From the NCBI RefSeq assembly GCF_038396845.1, contig NZ_CP151587.1, positions 2,144,001-2,208,000 on the forward strand: 64,000 nucleotides of DNA, in the 5' to 3' direction. The notes beneath the pieces were generated by a model. That model worked only from the letters and a program-made list of their open reading frames with translations. It searched no databases and was not told the origin of the DNA. The position numbers were made by a program, and so were the translations under genes. Position 1 is the first letter of the stretch. Each line of letters starts with the position of its first letter. Source of the DNA: Gymnodinialimonas sp. 57CJ19 (lineage in GTDB: Bacteria > Pseudomonadota > Alphaproteobacteria > Rhodobacterales > Rhodobacteraceae). Of the stretch, positions 47,576 through 56,224 are shown piece after piece.

Positions 47576-47840
47576 GACCCGCGAAGAACTGGGTGGCCTT
47601 TTTTAAGATCTCCCTCTCCTCCTTCAGGAGCCGTATCTCGCGTCGAAGCCGATCATTCTCTTTGGCGAGGTCTAAATCTTCGTTCGACACTAACTCCGTG
47701 TCTCGGTGCGCAGTGATCCATTTGTTCAGCGTCGACATGCCAACGCCCAGATCGTCGGCCACTTGCTTACGCGTAAGCCCACTGGTTAGCGCGATACGCA
47801 CCGCATCCTGGCGGAATTCGTCCGTCCGTTTCAGTCCCAT
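47565..47840 (-). CDS. IS3-family transposase OrfA
   Basis: This 91-residue protein has an N-terminal helix-turn-helix (FRQDAVRIALTSGLTRKQVADDLGVGMSTLNKW, split here by family usage) and a C-terminal Leu-rich coiled coil (ENDRLRREIRLLKEEREILKKA). OrfA binds the element ends and normally continues into OrfB by a -1 frameshift near its 3' end. The frame is intact. Confidence 0.9.
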   Translation of the reverse strand: MGLKRTDEFRQDAVRIALTSGLTRKQVADDLGVGMSTLNKWITAHRDTELVSNEDLDLAKENDRLRREIRLLKEEREILKKATQFFAGLKQ

Positions 47841-47903
47841 AGTCAGTCTCCTTTGTTGCAGTAAATGCTGTCAAAGGAGCGGCATCAAACCGCGACAGGT
47901 CCA

Positions 47904-48241
47904 TCATTTATACGGTCTCGGTTGTGGCACACTGATAAATGGCCGAAACGGAAGACGGCACCCACACTTGCTGAGTGGGTGATTGCTACAGTTGACAGAG
48001 AACAGACGCTTCAAGAGGTCGAGGACGATCACACAGCAGATGAAGATGCTCGGCTCTACTGAAGTTCCAGACTGCAGTCATTCGAGCACATCGCAGCATC
48101 GCTTACTTTGGGCTCAAACCGGGCTCTGGCAGCGCACTCAAACAAGGTCAGGAGTGAGAGATGTAGCGGGCGTCCGCGCTGCAGGACAAAGCTGGCTTTC
48201 GCTGCGGGTGCTCTAAGGTCAGGTTGTCGTGTCATCCAACT
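47904..48241. other. Non-coding gap between IS3 and the oxidoreductase gene
   Basis: About 340 bp. A short open stretch (ending 48062) has no recognisable domain. A degenerate copy of the dispersed repeat covers 48092-48158. Confidence 0.5.
48092..48158 (+). repeat. Dispersed 70-bp repeat, degenerate copy 3
   Basis: It shares CGCAGCATC, ACTTTGGGCTC and CAAGGTC in the same order and spacing as the copies at 29761 and 49322, but the middle differs. Confidence 0.45.
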
Positions 48242-49237
48242 TCATTGGTATTCTCGAAGGCGTTCCAAAGTAGCTTTCGCCTCGTTCACAATGTCACGGA
48301 CAATATCGCCGGCGCTTTGAACTTCCCTTACCAGAGATACTCCTTGCCCTGCCCACATCGAGACAGCCTCAACATTCCCTGTGAGGTCGGACGAAGGTGA
48401 CTTACTTTGATACCTTAAGACATCAGCACCTGCACCAGTGGTGGCGATAACATCTCCTTCTCCAGGTCTTTCACCAAGTGGTAGGCCACCTGCCTCTTCC
48501 CACATTCGGGATGTGCTGTTTTTCAAAGCTCTATGCGGAGCACTAGGCCATCCAAGATCAAATAAGTCATCAAAATGGGCCGTGTCGTTCTCCGAAGCGG
48601 CTAACAGATGGGACAGGTAATCGGGATGAACATCTGCCTCAGCTGCTGCAAGGAATCTGGTTCCGACCCACGCGGCGGATGCACCCAGCGCAAGAGCTGC
48701 CGCCAATCCTCGCCCGTCTGCAATTCCGCCTGCTGCCACGACCGGAACATCACCAACTGCATCGACGATGGCTGGGATAAGGGCCATGCTGCCAACATTG
48801 CCCCGCACATGTCCGCCAGCTTCCCAGCCCTGAGCGCAAATCGCGTCTGCCCCAAGATCGACAGCGGCCTTTGCATCTGCAGCGTCGCCCGCGCTGTAAA
48901 TGACTTTGGCACCGCCCGATTGGGCATGCGCCAAGAATTCTCCAGGTGGTTGCCAGAACAATGAAATAATCTCGACGCCTTCTTCGAGACATGCGTCGAG
49001 ATGTTCCATGCTCGGGAATTCCATGTTCAGGTTCACACCAAACGGTTTGCCGGTCATCTGCTGGATGCTGCGCACGGATTTCCGAAGGTCGCAAACACTG
49101 ACATGCCAAAGCGGTGCAATTCCGAGGCCACCAGCATTGCTGACAGCTGCCACCAAAGGGTCGGGAACCACTCCAGCCATAGGAGCCAAAATCACCGGGT
49201 GTTCGATCCTGAAAGACTTGCAGAAACATGCTTTCAT
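48242..49237 (-). CDS. Nitronate monooxygenase-like FMN oxidoreductase
   Basis: This 331-residue protein has the TIM-barrel pattern of nitronate monooxygenases/2-nitropropane dioxygenases: PVILAPMAGV at the start, QGWEAGGHVRG with the catalytic His, VVAAGGIADGRG and ASAAWVGTRFL at the FMN phosphate. The ATG at 49237 follows an AAGGAAAAAG site. It uses FMN and oxygen to detoxify alkyl nitronates, although many homologues have other roles. It lies alone between repeat copies inside the right end of the accessory region. Confidence 0.87.
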   Translation of the reverse strand: MKACFCKSFRIEHPVILAPMAGVVPDPLVAAVSNAGGLGIAPLWHVSVCDLRKSVRSIQQMTGKPFGVNLNMEFPSMEHLDACLEEGVEIISLFWQPPGEFLAHAQSGGAKVIYSAGDAADAKAAVDLGADAICAQGWEAGGHVRGNVGSMALIPAIVDAVGDVPVVAAGGIADGRGLAAALALGASAAWVGTRFLAAAEADVHPDYLSHLLAASENDTAHFDDLFDLGWPSAPHRALKNSTSRMWEEAGGLPLGERPGEGDVIATTGAGADVLRYQSKSPSSDLTGNVEAVSMWAGQGVSLVREVQSAGDIVRDIVNEAKATLERLREYQ

Positions 49238-49321
49238 GGCTTTTTCCTTCAACGTCGTTGGGCGCGCGCACAACAACATTGCACATTGCCGGGCTTACTC
49301 AAAGCGGAGGTTAGAACACTT

Positions 49322-49390
49322 CGCAGCACCCGACACTTTGGGCTCGAAGTTGCCGTTCGCTGCAGGCATTACCAAGGTCGGCTCTGAGCC
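49322..49390 (+). repeat. Dispersed 70-bp repeat, copy 2
   Basis: It starts CGCAGCACCCGACACTTTGG, continues GCTCGAAGTTGCCGTTCGCT and ends CAAGGTCGGCTCTGAGCC. It is the best partner of the copy at 29761-29831 (opposite strand). It lies just upstream of the start of the oxidoreductase gene, in the opposite orientation. Confidence 0.6.
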
Positions 49391-49470
49391 GTGTGCGACC
49401 GTGACCTGCCCGCCCGCAACTTCCCTCGTACTGATGTAGAGTTTGCTAAACCTTTTGATAGAGCAAACAG

Positions 49471-49540
49471 GTGCGAAAGAGCCGTTTGACCGAGGCGCAG
49501 ATCATCGGGATTATCAAGGGACAGGAAGCCGGGATTGCGC
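49471..49540 (+). pseudogene. IS3-family orfA N-terminal fragment
   Basis: A GTG start is followed by RKSRLTEAQIIGIIKGQEAG, the first 21 or so residues of an IS3-family OrfA. Homology stops at about 49540, immediately before the putative att repeat. The bases before it (about 49434-49470) resemble an IS left end. The rest of the element is absent. Confidence 0.65.
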
Positions 49541-49544
49541 GTCA

Positions 49545-49557
49545 CCGGGCACCATTT
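49545..49557. other. Putative right attachment-site copy
   Basis: CCGGGCACCATTT is identical to the end of tRNA-Phe plus the three following bases (24765-24777). It lies at the point where the IS fragment ends and ordinary host-like sequence resumes. Confidence 0.5.
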
Positions 49558-49617
49558 CCTACAGGTAAGCTACTGTTTCCCTTCAGTTTTCACTACTGAA
49601 CGCTGGAGGCGTAGACC

Positions 49618-49749
49618 ATGTTGGAAAGTGAAACTGCCTTTTTCGCTATTGTTGGGCTGGCATTTCTTGTTGCTCGCGACGGATCGCGCGTGGTTTTTCC
49701 CGACATTACACGGCCGACAGGACCGTTGGTGCGTCTATCCGTACGCTGA
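49618..49749 (+). CDS. Small putative membrane protein (43 aa)
   Basis: An ATG at 49618 follows GGAGGCGTAGACC, a strong ribosome-binding site. The product is MLESETAFFAIVGLAFLVAR, then a polar tail ending RLSVR. One hydrophobic segment (residues 8-19) could span or touch the membrane. No family is recognised. The strong translation signal is the main support. Confidence 0.4.
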   Translation: MLESETAFFAIVGLAFLVARDGSRVVFPDITRPTGPLVRLSVR

Positions 49750-50004
49750 AGGCGCGGTGATGCGGCGGGGGCAGGCGTAGGGAAGTGATCGACGTTGGCG
49801 ATCACTTGCGCCCACATTCTGCCCTCGGCGGCGAGCTACGCACTGTGATCCACTGTCAGAAAAACGACGCAACATAGCTTGATCGGTCGCAGCAGAGAGT
49901 AGCATGAACTACGTCCAGACTTGTTCGCGAAGATGACGAAATGGCTTGAGCGGCACCGCTCGATCATTGTTTGATCCGCGTCTCCAATGAGCCTCATTGC
50001 CCGC

Positions 50005-51258
50005 TCACTCCGCCTCCGGTTCAGTACGGGGGTCCATCCGCACGGCGACCGGGGAAATGTCGGGGAGCGGTACGAATTTCTCGCGTTCTTCCATCGGCAA
50101 GGCGCGTCCTTGTGTGACGGTGAAGAGCACATAGAGCGCGTAGAGCACCGCGATTGCGGATTCGAACAAGAAGAAGGTGCGCGGCCCGTATGTGGCCATG
50201 AAGGTCGACGCCAGAAGCGGTCCGATCGTGGCACCGATAGAATAAACCATCAGCAAACGTCCCGAGGCGGCGACGTAATATTTGCGATCCAGTCGGTCGA
50301 AGGTTTGGGCTACACAAAGGGGATAAACGCTGCTGATGGCGCCGCCGAAAGCCAACGCCATGGCCATGAGAAGGCCAAGGGGCAGGCCGCTCGAGATCGA
50401 GTTGGACAACAGCCCCCAGCTGAGCCCAACGGCAAGCAAGATGCAGGCCATGACGATGCGGCGGTCGAACCGATCTGCCAGCAATCCGACGGGAACCTGC
50501 GCGGCCAAGCCCCCCACGACGACGGTACTCATGAACAAGGCGGCTTCGGTCACGCTCAGGCCGATCTGGCGCGCGAAGACGACGCCGAGCGCGTAGAATG
50601 AACCGACAAGGACCCCGGCGACGGCGGCCCCCACTACGCCGACCGCAGACGCCTTGAAAAGCGCCTTTACCCCCAGAACGCTCAGATCGCCAAGGTCCGG
50701 CTCCCCCAGGCGGGTCATGGCGACAGGCACCAGCGCCAGCGCCACCAGTGCCGATGCCGCCATCAGGGGATCACTGCTGGCAACCGGCGTGACGTTGACC
50801 AAGGTCTGCCCCAGGGCGACGGCCAGGTAGAACACCAGCATGTAATAGCCCAGAACCCGGCCCCGGGTCACGTTGCTGCTGCGCTCATTCAACCAGCTCT
50901 CGATGGAGATGGTCATTCCGGCAATGCAAAAGCCGTTGATAAATCGCAGGCCGATCCAGGCGACGGGGTGGAAGAGGAAATCATATGCCAGGCAGGCGGC
51001 GGCCATGACTGCGGCGAAAGTGGAGAACGCGCGGATGTGGCCGATGCGCAGGATCACGTGTTTGCCCTGCAACCCCCCGTAGGCGAGGCCGAGGTAGTAG
51101 GCGGCCATTATCAGACCGATCAAGGAGACTGAGTATTCCGCGGCCTGCATCTTCAAGGGCAGCACCACGCCAAGAAGGCTGTTGCCGGCCATGAAGGCGG
51201 CCGTGCCGCCCAGAAGCGATTTGATTGGGCCGAGAAGCTCGCGGAGGCTGTGAGTCAT
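50005..51258 (-). CDS. MFS transporter (YcaD-like)
   Basis: This 417-residue protein has about 12 predicted membrane helices. The N-half starts FMAGNSLLGVVLPLKM and has the loop LRIGHIRAFSTFA. The central loop is GLLADRFDRRIV, an MFS motif-A type sequence. It resembles YcaD-like putative sugar or drug exporters. The ATG at 51258 is used; a start 5 codons earlier is possible. The substrate is unknown. Confidence 0.85.
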   Translation of the reverse strand: MTHSLRELLGPIKSLLGGTAAFMAGNSLLGVVLPLKMQAAEYSVSLIGLIMAAYYLGLAYGGLQGKHVILRIGHIRAFSTFAAVMAAACLAYDFLFHPVAWIGLRFINGFCIAGMTISIESWLNERSSNVTRGRVLGYYMLVFYLAVALGQTLVNVTPVASSDPLMAASALVALALVPVAMTRLGEPDLGDLSVLGVKALFKASAVGVVGAAVAGVLVGSFYALGVVFARQIGLSVTEAALFMSTVVVGGLAAQVPVGLLADRFDRRIVMACILLAVGLSWGLLSNSISSGLPLGLLMAMALAFGGAISSVYPLCVAQTFDRLDRKYYVAASGRLLMVYSIGATIGPLLASTFMATYGPRTFFLFESAIAVLYALYVLFTVTQGRALPMEEREKFVPLPDISPVAVRMDPRTEPEAE

Positions 51259-51395
51259 CCAGTCACTCTGCACTCATCGTGCGCGGATACAAACAGCGAT
51301 TTCGGAAAAAACGCCCCGACACGCGGGTCGGTGCCGTCGTCGATCACTCAAGAGCGCCTGCCCATGGGCTGAACCACTGTCGAGACCCGGCAAGG

Positions 51396-51875
51396 TCAGG
51401 ACGTCGTGGCACGCAGGATCCAGGCGGCCGTGTCATGGAAGGCAGCCCGGTTCGTCGCGAGATCCGCCGTTACCGGATCATCGGCAGCGTCCGCCGCGCG
51501 GACCAGCGCATGCAATTGATGCGAAAGCGCTTCGTGCCCCTGTAGCAGGCCATGCAACATGTCGTCGGTGCTCTGATCGGTCACCACGGCGCTGTTGCGC
51601 CCGCGCAGGTCGACATAGGCCGGTTCCCCCAAGGTCCGGATGCGCTCGGCCAGCAGATCGACGGCACGGAACATGTCGCTGTATTGGGCTTCGGTCATTT
51701 CGTGCAGCGAGTAGAATTGCGGCCCGGTGACGTTCCAGTGACAACTCTGCGTGTCGAGGATCAACTGGTAGGTCTCGTTCAACACGATGCGCAAAGCCTC
51801 GGTGACCGGGGCGATGCTGCGGCGGCTGGCGGTGTCTTTTCGAATGGCGGCGGTGTGGTGCAAGCTCTGAGGCAT
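51396..51875 (-). CDS. dps: Dps-family ferritin-like DNA-protection protein
   Basis: This 159-residue protein has the Dps ferroxidase residues at His46, His58, Asp73 and Glu77 (QSCHWNV, YSLHEM, AVDLLAERI). Dps forms a 12-subunit shell that oxidises and stores iron and shields DNA in stress. It lies 42 bp downstream of a tandem UspA gene on the same strand and near other small stress-type genes. Regulation was not visible beyond that grouping. Confidence 0.92.
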   Translation of the reverse strand: MPQSLHHTAAIRKDTASRRSIAPVTEALRIVLNETYQLILDTQSCHWNVTGPQFYSLHEMTEAQYSDMFRAVDLLAERIRTLGEPAYVDLRGRNSAVVTDQSTDDMLHGLLQGHEALSHQLHALVRAADAADDPVTADLATNRAAFHDTAAWILRATTS

Positions 51876-51917
51876 GGTGCACTCCTTGTTAATTCAATGG
51901 ATTGAAAGAGTGGGGCG

Positions 51918-52835
51918 TCACGCCACGATTTCGGCGCGGCTGGCATTGTCTTGGACCGGCGCGGGGGCAGGGGCCGGGCCGATCAACACGTCGCAGGCCG
52001 CGTCACGGATCAGCTGCTGAATCACGCTGCCGCTGAAGATCCGGGTCAACATGCCCGAACGGTGCGGCCCCAGGGCGATCAGATCGACGCCGTCGGCACG
52101 GGTGGCGTGGACAAGCTGTTGCGCCGGGTCGCCACGCAGCACACGCCAAGTGACCCCCGGTGACCAAGCCTGCGCCCGCAGGGCGAGCCGCCTCTCGGCA
52201 TCTTGGACCAGCGCCTCAAGATGGGCGGTGATCTCCGTCAAGGGGGACCCGACGCGCAACATGGCTTGCTCCAGCCGCGGCTCCACCGCTACGGCGTGCA
52301 CGACCTCGATATCCACGCCGGGCACGGCCGCCATGGCGTCAGAGAGGGCGGCGTCCGCCGTGTCCGCGCCTTCGACGGCAGCCAGAACGCGGCCATAGGG
52401 TCGGGTGACCTCGGGCTTGACGACAAGCACGGAAGCCACGCCTGCCGCGATGACCCGCTCGGTAACCGAGCCGAACAGCTTCTGTGCGATCCATGGCTGG
52501 TGCCGTGCGCGCATCACCATGACGGCGGGCGCCATTTGTTGGCTGAGGGCAACGAGCCGGTCCGCCGGGTCGCCCACCTCCAGCCTGACGTCGACCGCGT
52601 CGGGCGCGATGCCAAGGCGCCCGAGAGCTGCATCAATACGCTGCTGCGCCGAGGTTTTTGCCCGCGCGATTCTGGGGCCCATGACCGCCGCGGAGGCCGC
52701 GTAATCGGGTACGTCGGCCACGTGCACAATGCGCAGCGTCGTTTGGTGCCGACCGGCCACTTCAATGCCCCGAAGCAGCACAGCGTCATCCTCGGGGAAC
52801 CGGTCAACGGCGGCAATCACGGTAGTTTTGGTCAT
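51918..52835 (-). CDS. Tandem universal stress protein (UspA)
   Basis: This 305-residue protein contains two Usp domains (about 1-145 and 150-290). The second ends with the ATP-binding pattern GPHRSGMLTRIFSGSVIQQLI, split by convention; the first has a related RARHQPWIAQKLFGSVTERV. The ATG at 52835 has an AGGAG site. The codons upstream are low in family similarity. Usp tandems bind ATP and respond to stress. Grouping with dps suggests shared stress control. Confidence 0.9.
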   Translation of the reverse strand: MTKTTVIAAVDRFPEDDAVLLRGIEVAGRHQTTLRIVHVADVPDYAASAAVMGPRIARAKTSAQQRIDAALGRLGIAPDAVDVRLEVGDPADRLVALSQQMAPAVMVMRARHQPWIAQKLFGSVTERVIAAGVASVLVVKPEVTRPYGRVLAAVEGADTADAALSDAMAAVPGVDIEVVHAVAVEPRLEQAMLRVGSPLTEITAHLEALVQDAERRLALRAQAWSPGVTWRVLRGDPAQQLVHATRADGVDLIALGPHRSGMLTRIFSGSVIQQLIRDAACDVLIGPAPAPAPVQDNASRAEIVA

Positions 52836-52933
52836 TTCTAGCAACTCCTGAAAACCATGCTTTCCCAGGCGGTTATGGTGGGGGGGCGCCGCCGGCCGGC
52901 ATGTTGACGCGCGGCGATTGCGGTGGGCTCGGG

Positions 52934-53167
52934 TCAAGCGAAGGCGACCGGCCTCAGATGCCGCGCGGCCTCTTTCTGGAGAGGGGGGCGCTTGGACGCG
53001 TTCAGGCGCCCGGACTGGGGGGTGGCGTGCAGGGGGGCGGCGTCATCCTTCCATCGCGTCACACAATGGGCGCTGGGAGCGTTGAGGCGGATGGCCTCGG
53101 TCTCACGAGTGTCGCCGGGAAAGAGGTCGGGAAACAGATCTTCGAAATCGGCTTGGCACAGCATCAT
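52934..53167 (-). CDS. Small hypothetical protein near stress genes
   Basis: The 77-residue frame starts at tandem ATGs (53167 and 53164) after AAAAGGACC, a good ribosome-binding site. The N-terminus is acidic (MLCQADFEDLFPDLFPGD) and the C-terminus basic (SKRPPLQKEAARHLRPVAFA). No domain is recognised. It lies on the same strand as uspA and dps. Confidence 0.45.
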   Translation of the reverse strand: MMLCQADFEDLFPDLFPGDTRETEAIRLNAPSAHCVTRWKDDAAPLHATPQSGRLNASKRPPLQKEAARHLRPVAFA

Positions 53168-53261
53168 GGCGTGGGTCCTTTTCTGATCGAGGCTGGAATC
53201 CAAAGGGGTGCCGTGCCGCCAGTGGCTGGCAGCACGGTCGGCGTGAGATCGACGCAGCGGA

Positions 53262-53531
53262 TCAGTGCGCCCGCAGATCGCCTTTGGTCGGAACCATTTT
53301 CAGCTCATCGTCACTGAACCCGTAGACGATGCTGTGGATTTCTCCGCGGTTGATCCCGATATCGCGCAGGATCTTGTCATCCATGGCGCGCAGTTCTTCG
53401 ATCATGCGACGACGGTGGATGTTGCGCACACGGGCGCGGTACCAGTTGCCAAGCACCTGACCCAGACGGGACCCACGATTGCGTGGATTTTGGGATAGAT
53501 AGTCGTTGTAGTGGACGGGATGAGTTTGCAT
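53262..53531 (-). CDS. DUF1127-family small protein
   Basis: This 89-residue protein ends with the DUF1127 pattern: RRRMIEELRAMDDKILRDIGINRGEIHSIV in two halves (helix, turn, helix with conserved Leu and Asp-Ile-Gly). DUF1127 proteins are small Arg-rich stress- or RNA-linked factors in alphaproteobacteria. The ATG at 53531 follows a GAGATCGG-type site. Confidence 0.85.
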   Translation of the reverse strand: MQTHPVHYNDYLSQNPRNRGSRLGQVLGNWYRARVRNIHRRRMIEELRAMDDKILRDIGINRGEIHSIVYGFSDDELKMVPTKGDLRAH

Positions 53532-54197
53532 GCCGATCTCCAATTCGAGGGTATGAGATACCGCAAACGGACCCGCGGGACTCTGGCATCGGACTGTCAA
53601 AAGCCACGAAAACAGAGATCAGCACAGGTGCGATCGTCGGTAAGAACAGGGAAGTCGAATGAAGCCCCGAGACGTGAGCCCGCACGGATGCAGGCGCCGC
53701 CCGGGGTTACGGGCGGTTCAGCAGATTTCCTGCGGAGAGCAGGAACCTCCTATGGCGCATGTACAACATCATGCTCCCTATATGGCCCTTACGGCGCACG
53801 CTTGTAAGCCTCTGGGCACGGGTGCGGCATTATGGCCAGCTTGTGCTCTGCTGCTGGGCAAGGCGGCGTAGCCCCGCGATCAGAGAAGGCGCGTGCGCTT
53901 AGGCACCGAAAGCCCGGACTTTGATAAATTAGCGCGTGAAGATGGGCACGATCCATGCCGCACCGGTGCCGTTGGCTGCACGCATCGCCCCCCTCCCATG
54001 CGGTAATCGCGCCCCGTGGCCGCGCGGCCGCCGTCGGCGTTTCGCAAACGCGATCACTCCTTTGACGAAGTGGATGACTTCGCGGGCTCGGCGGGGTTTC
54101 TGGAAGGCCAGGGGCCGAGCACATCTGATTGGCTCGACACCCTTGCGCTTTGCGGCGCGGCCGCACGCCCGTCGACGCGCGACCTCGCCCACTTGGC
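53532..54197. other. Gap without a supported gene
   Basis: About 670 bp with GC-rich reading frames on several strands, none with a recognisable domain or clear ribosome-binding site. It contains the short palindrome GGCCGCGCGGCC near 54020. Confidence 0.5.
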
Positions 54198-55175
54198 TCA
54201 GGGGTAGTGGACACCGCCTTCTGCACGCAGGACCTCTCGGCCATCTTCGGGTAGGGGGATGAACTCTTCCTCATCGCCCGGTACGGACTCGAACCGGCCT
54301 CGGCGCCATTCCTCTTTGGCCTGCTCAATGCGTTCGGGCCGTGAGGACACGAAATTCCACCAGATGTAGCGTGGGCCTTCCATGGGGGCGCCGCCAAAGA
54401 GCATGAACCGGGCATGGTCGCCCGTGCCATCGTCCACGCCCGTCACGACGATCTGGTCACCGGGATGCAGAACCAGAAGCTGGCCGGGCTCGAAGGTGCG
54501 GCCCCCGACCTCGATCTTGCCTCGGATCGTATAGAGCGCCCGCTCCTCCGTGGTGGCCTCGATCGGCGCGCGGGCACCGGGGGCGAGGCCCACGTCGGCA
54601 TAAAGCGTGTCGGAGGCCGTCTTGAGCGGCGAGGACGCGCCAAAGGCCTGGCCCGCGATCATCCGGGCGGTCAAACCCTCGGCCTCGACCGTCGGGAGAT
54701 CGGTCTTGCCGTGGTGCATGAAGGCGGGGTCGGATTCCTCTTCATCCTCGGGCAGGGCCATCCAGGTTTGCAATCCGAACAGGCGCTGGCCCGTCGCAAG
54801 CCTTTCCGGGGAAGTACGCTCGGAATGAACGATCCCCTTGCCGGCCTTCATCCAGTTCACCGCGCCCGGCTCGATCGCCAGATCCGAGCCGAGGCTGTCG
54901 CGATGGTAGATCTGACCTTCAAACAGATAGGTCAGCGTTGCGAGATTGATATGGGGGTGCGGGCGCACGTCGATGCCCTGATCGGTCAGAAATTCGGCCG
55001 GTCCCATTTGATCGAAAAAGATGAACGGCCCCACCATCTGCCGTTTCTTCGAAGGCAACGCGCGGCGGACCTCCATTTCTCCGAGGTCCACGGCACGGGG
55101 CACGATCAGGGTCTCGACCGCATCGACGCTCGCCGCGTCGCCGGGGACAGGATCGGGGCAGGGGCTCCAGCTCAT
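54198..55175 (-). CDS. Pirin family protein
   Basis: This 325-residue bicupin has the pirin N-terminal metal site: FIFFDQMGPAEF, RPHPHINLATLTYLFEG and MKAGKGIVHSERT. The C-terminal cupin has APIEATTEERALYTIRGKIEVGG in two pieces. Bacterial pirins can act as quercetin dioxygenases or stress-linked regulators. It starts with a group of redox/quinone-defence genes that includes the ring-cleaving dioxygenase pair below. Confidence 0.92.
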   Translation of the reverse strand: MSWSPCPDPVPGDAASVDAVETLIVPRAVDLGEMEVRRALPSKKRQMVGPFIFFDQMGPAEFLTDQGIDVRPHPHINLATLTYLFEGQIYHRDSLGSDLAIEPGAVNWMKAGKGIVHSERTSPERLATGQRLFGLQTWMALPEDEEESDPAFMHHGKTDLPTVEAEGLTARMIAGQAFGASSPLKTASDTLYADVGLAPGARAPIEATTEERALYTIRGKIEVGGRTFEPGQLLVLHPGDQIVVTGVDDGTGDHARFMLFGGAPMEGPRYIWWNFVSSRPERIEQAKEEWRRGRFESVPGDEEEFIPLPEDGREVLRAEGGVHYP

Positions 55176-55217
55176 ATGATATCTCCTTGGTTTGACCGAA
55201 TGGGGCGCGGGTGGCGC

Positions 55218-55505
55218 CTAAAGAACGTCCTGCCATTCGGGATGTTTGGCAATCTGTGCTTTTGCGAAGGGGCAGAGCGGCACGATCTTGCGCCCCTCTG
55301 CACGGGCGTCCTCGACACTGCGTTTCACCAATGCCTGACCGACGCCACGCCCCCCAAGCGCGGCAGGGACGCCGGTGTGGTTGATGATGATCGAGGCGTC
55401 GCCAAGCCGCGAGTATGTCAGCTCGGCCTCGTGGCCATCGACAACGGCCGCGTAGCGCCCCTTGGTCTCGCCTTCGTCGCGGGTAATCTTGATCTCTTCG
55501 CTCAT
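55218..55505 (-). CDS. Small GNAT-fold acetyltransferase (Acetyltransf_CG type)
   Basis: This 95-residue protein has the compact CG-type GNAT layout: AELTYSRLGDASIIINHTGVP in two pieces, the acetyl-CoA loop GGRGVGQALVKR and the C-terminal PLCPFAKAQIAKHPEW with its conserved Cys and Gly-loop. It sits between the esterase and pirin genes with short gaps, so cotranscription is likely. Confidence 0.88.
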   Translation of the reverse strand: MSEEIKITRDEGETKGRYAAVVDGHEAELTYSRLGDASIIINHTGVPAALGGRGVGQALVKRSVEDARAEGRKIVPLCPFAKAQIAKHPEWQDVL

Positions 55506-55516
55506 GTTCGTCTCCG

Positions 55517-56224
55517 TCACGGGCCGGTGTTCAGATGCTTGCGCAGCCATGTTGCTTCTTGCTCGATGATGCCATGGCCTGCACCGGGAATGATCATTGT
55601 TTCGACGTTGGCCCCCATTTCTTGCAACTTGCGTTCGCTCTGTTGCACGCGAGCAAGAGGTATATGCGGGTCCCGTTCGTGGCAGCCAATCAGGACTGGC
55701 ACCCCGTCGAGGCGGCCGGCGTAGTCGAACTGCTTGGGGCGATGCCCGTAAAGGGCCTCTGACCCGGGTTCTGCCGTGTCCTGGGTGCCGACCAACCCGC
55801 CCGATAGCGCCGCCACGGCCCGGAACGGACGCGCCAGCCGTGCAGCGGCTTCAAGCGCCAGACACGCACCCTGCGAGAACCCCATGAGCACGATCTGCCC
55901 TGCCGTGACGCCTTCGGCACTCAGCGAGTCCAACACCGCTTCAACCACGCTCAACCCGCTGCCGAGGCCCGGTTCATTGGCATCCAATGGCGCCAGAAAT
56001 GAGTCTGGCCACCACGAATGGCCTGCCGCCGTGGTGGCCACGACGGCAAGGTCTGGAAGGCCCAGATGCTCGGCCAGTCCCACCATATCGGCAGGCTGGC
56101 CGCCGCGCCCGTGCAGCATCACCGCAACCGCCGAGGCCCGCGAGAGAGGCGCACCGGTTGTCACCAGCCGCTGCCCTGCGTGCGGACCGTGCCCGCCCGT
56201 TTCCAAGCCGATTCCGGTGCTCAT
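55517..56224 (-). CDS. Alpha/beta hydrolase (carboxylesterase, MhqD-like)
   Basis: This 235-residue protein has the serine hydrolase nucleophile elbow GFSQGA, an early oxyanion segment LHGRGG, an Asp in CHERDPHIP and His in GAGHGI. Its start overlaps the ring-cleaving dioxygenase stop by 4 bases. The same pair (MhqO with MhqD) is linked to quinone and azo-compound resistance in Bacillus, so a similar detoxifying role is plausible. Confidence 0.88.
   Translation of the reverse strand: MSTGIGLETGGHGPHAGQRLVTTGAPLSRASAVAVMLHGRGGQPADMVGLAEHLGLPDLAVVATTAAGHSWWPDSFLAPLDANEPGLGSGLSVVEAVLDSLSAEGVTAGQIVLMGFSQGACLALEAAARLARPFRAVAALSGGLVGTQDTAEPGSEALYGHRPKQFDYAGRLDGVPVLIGCHERDPHIPLARVQQSERKLQEMGANVETMIIPGAGHGIIEQEATWLRKHLNTGP

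Larger units (their letters stand above)
46673..47903 (-). mobile_element. IS3-family insertion sequence (1231 bp)
   Basis: The inverted ends TGGACCTGTCGCGCTTTTGT (46673) and TGGACCTGTCGCGGTTTGAT (complement, ending 47903) match over most of 24 bases. They enclose orfA (47565-47840) and a nonsense-mutated orfB. The length is normal for IS3. No 3-bp target duplication was seen at these exact ends. Confidence 0.85.

Noticed and set aside
53929..54192. 87-codon Arg-rich frame downstream of pirin
   Set aside because: It has no ribosome-binding site or recognisable domain and overlaps other equally plausible frames.
54414..55724. 436-codon open frame on the plus strand
   Set aside because: It is opposite pirin, GNAT and esterase genes, all with clear motifs.
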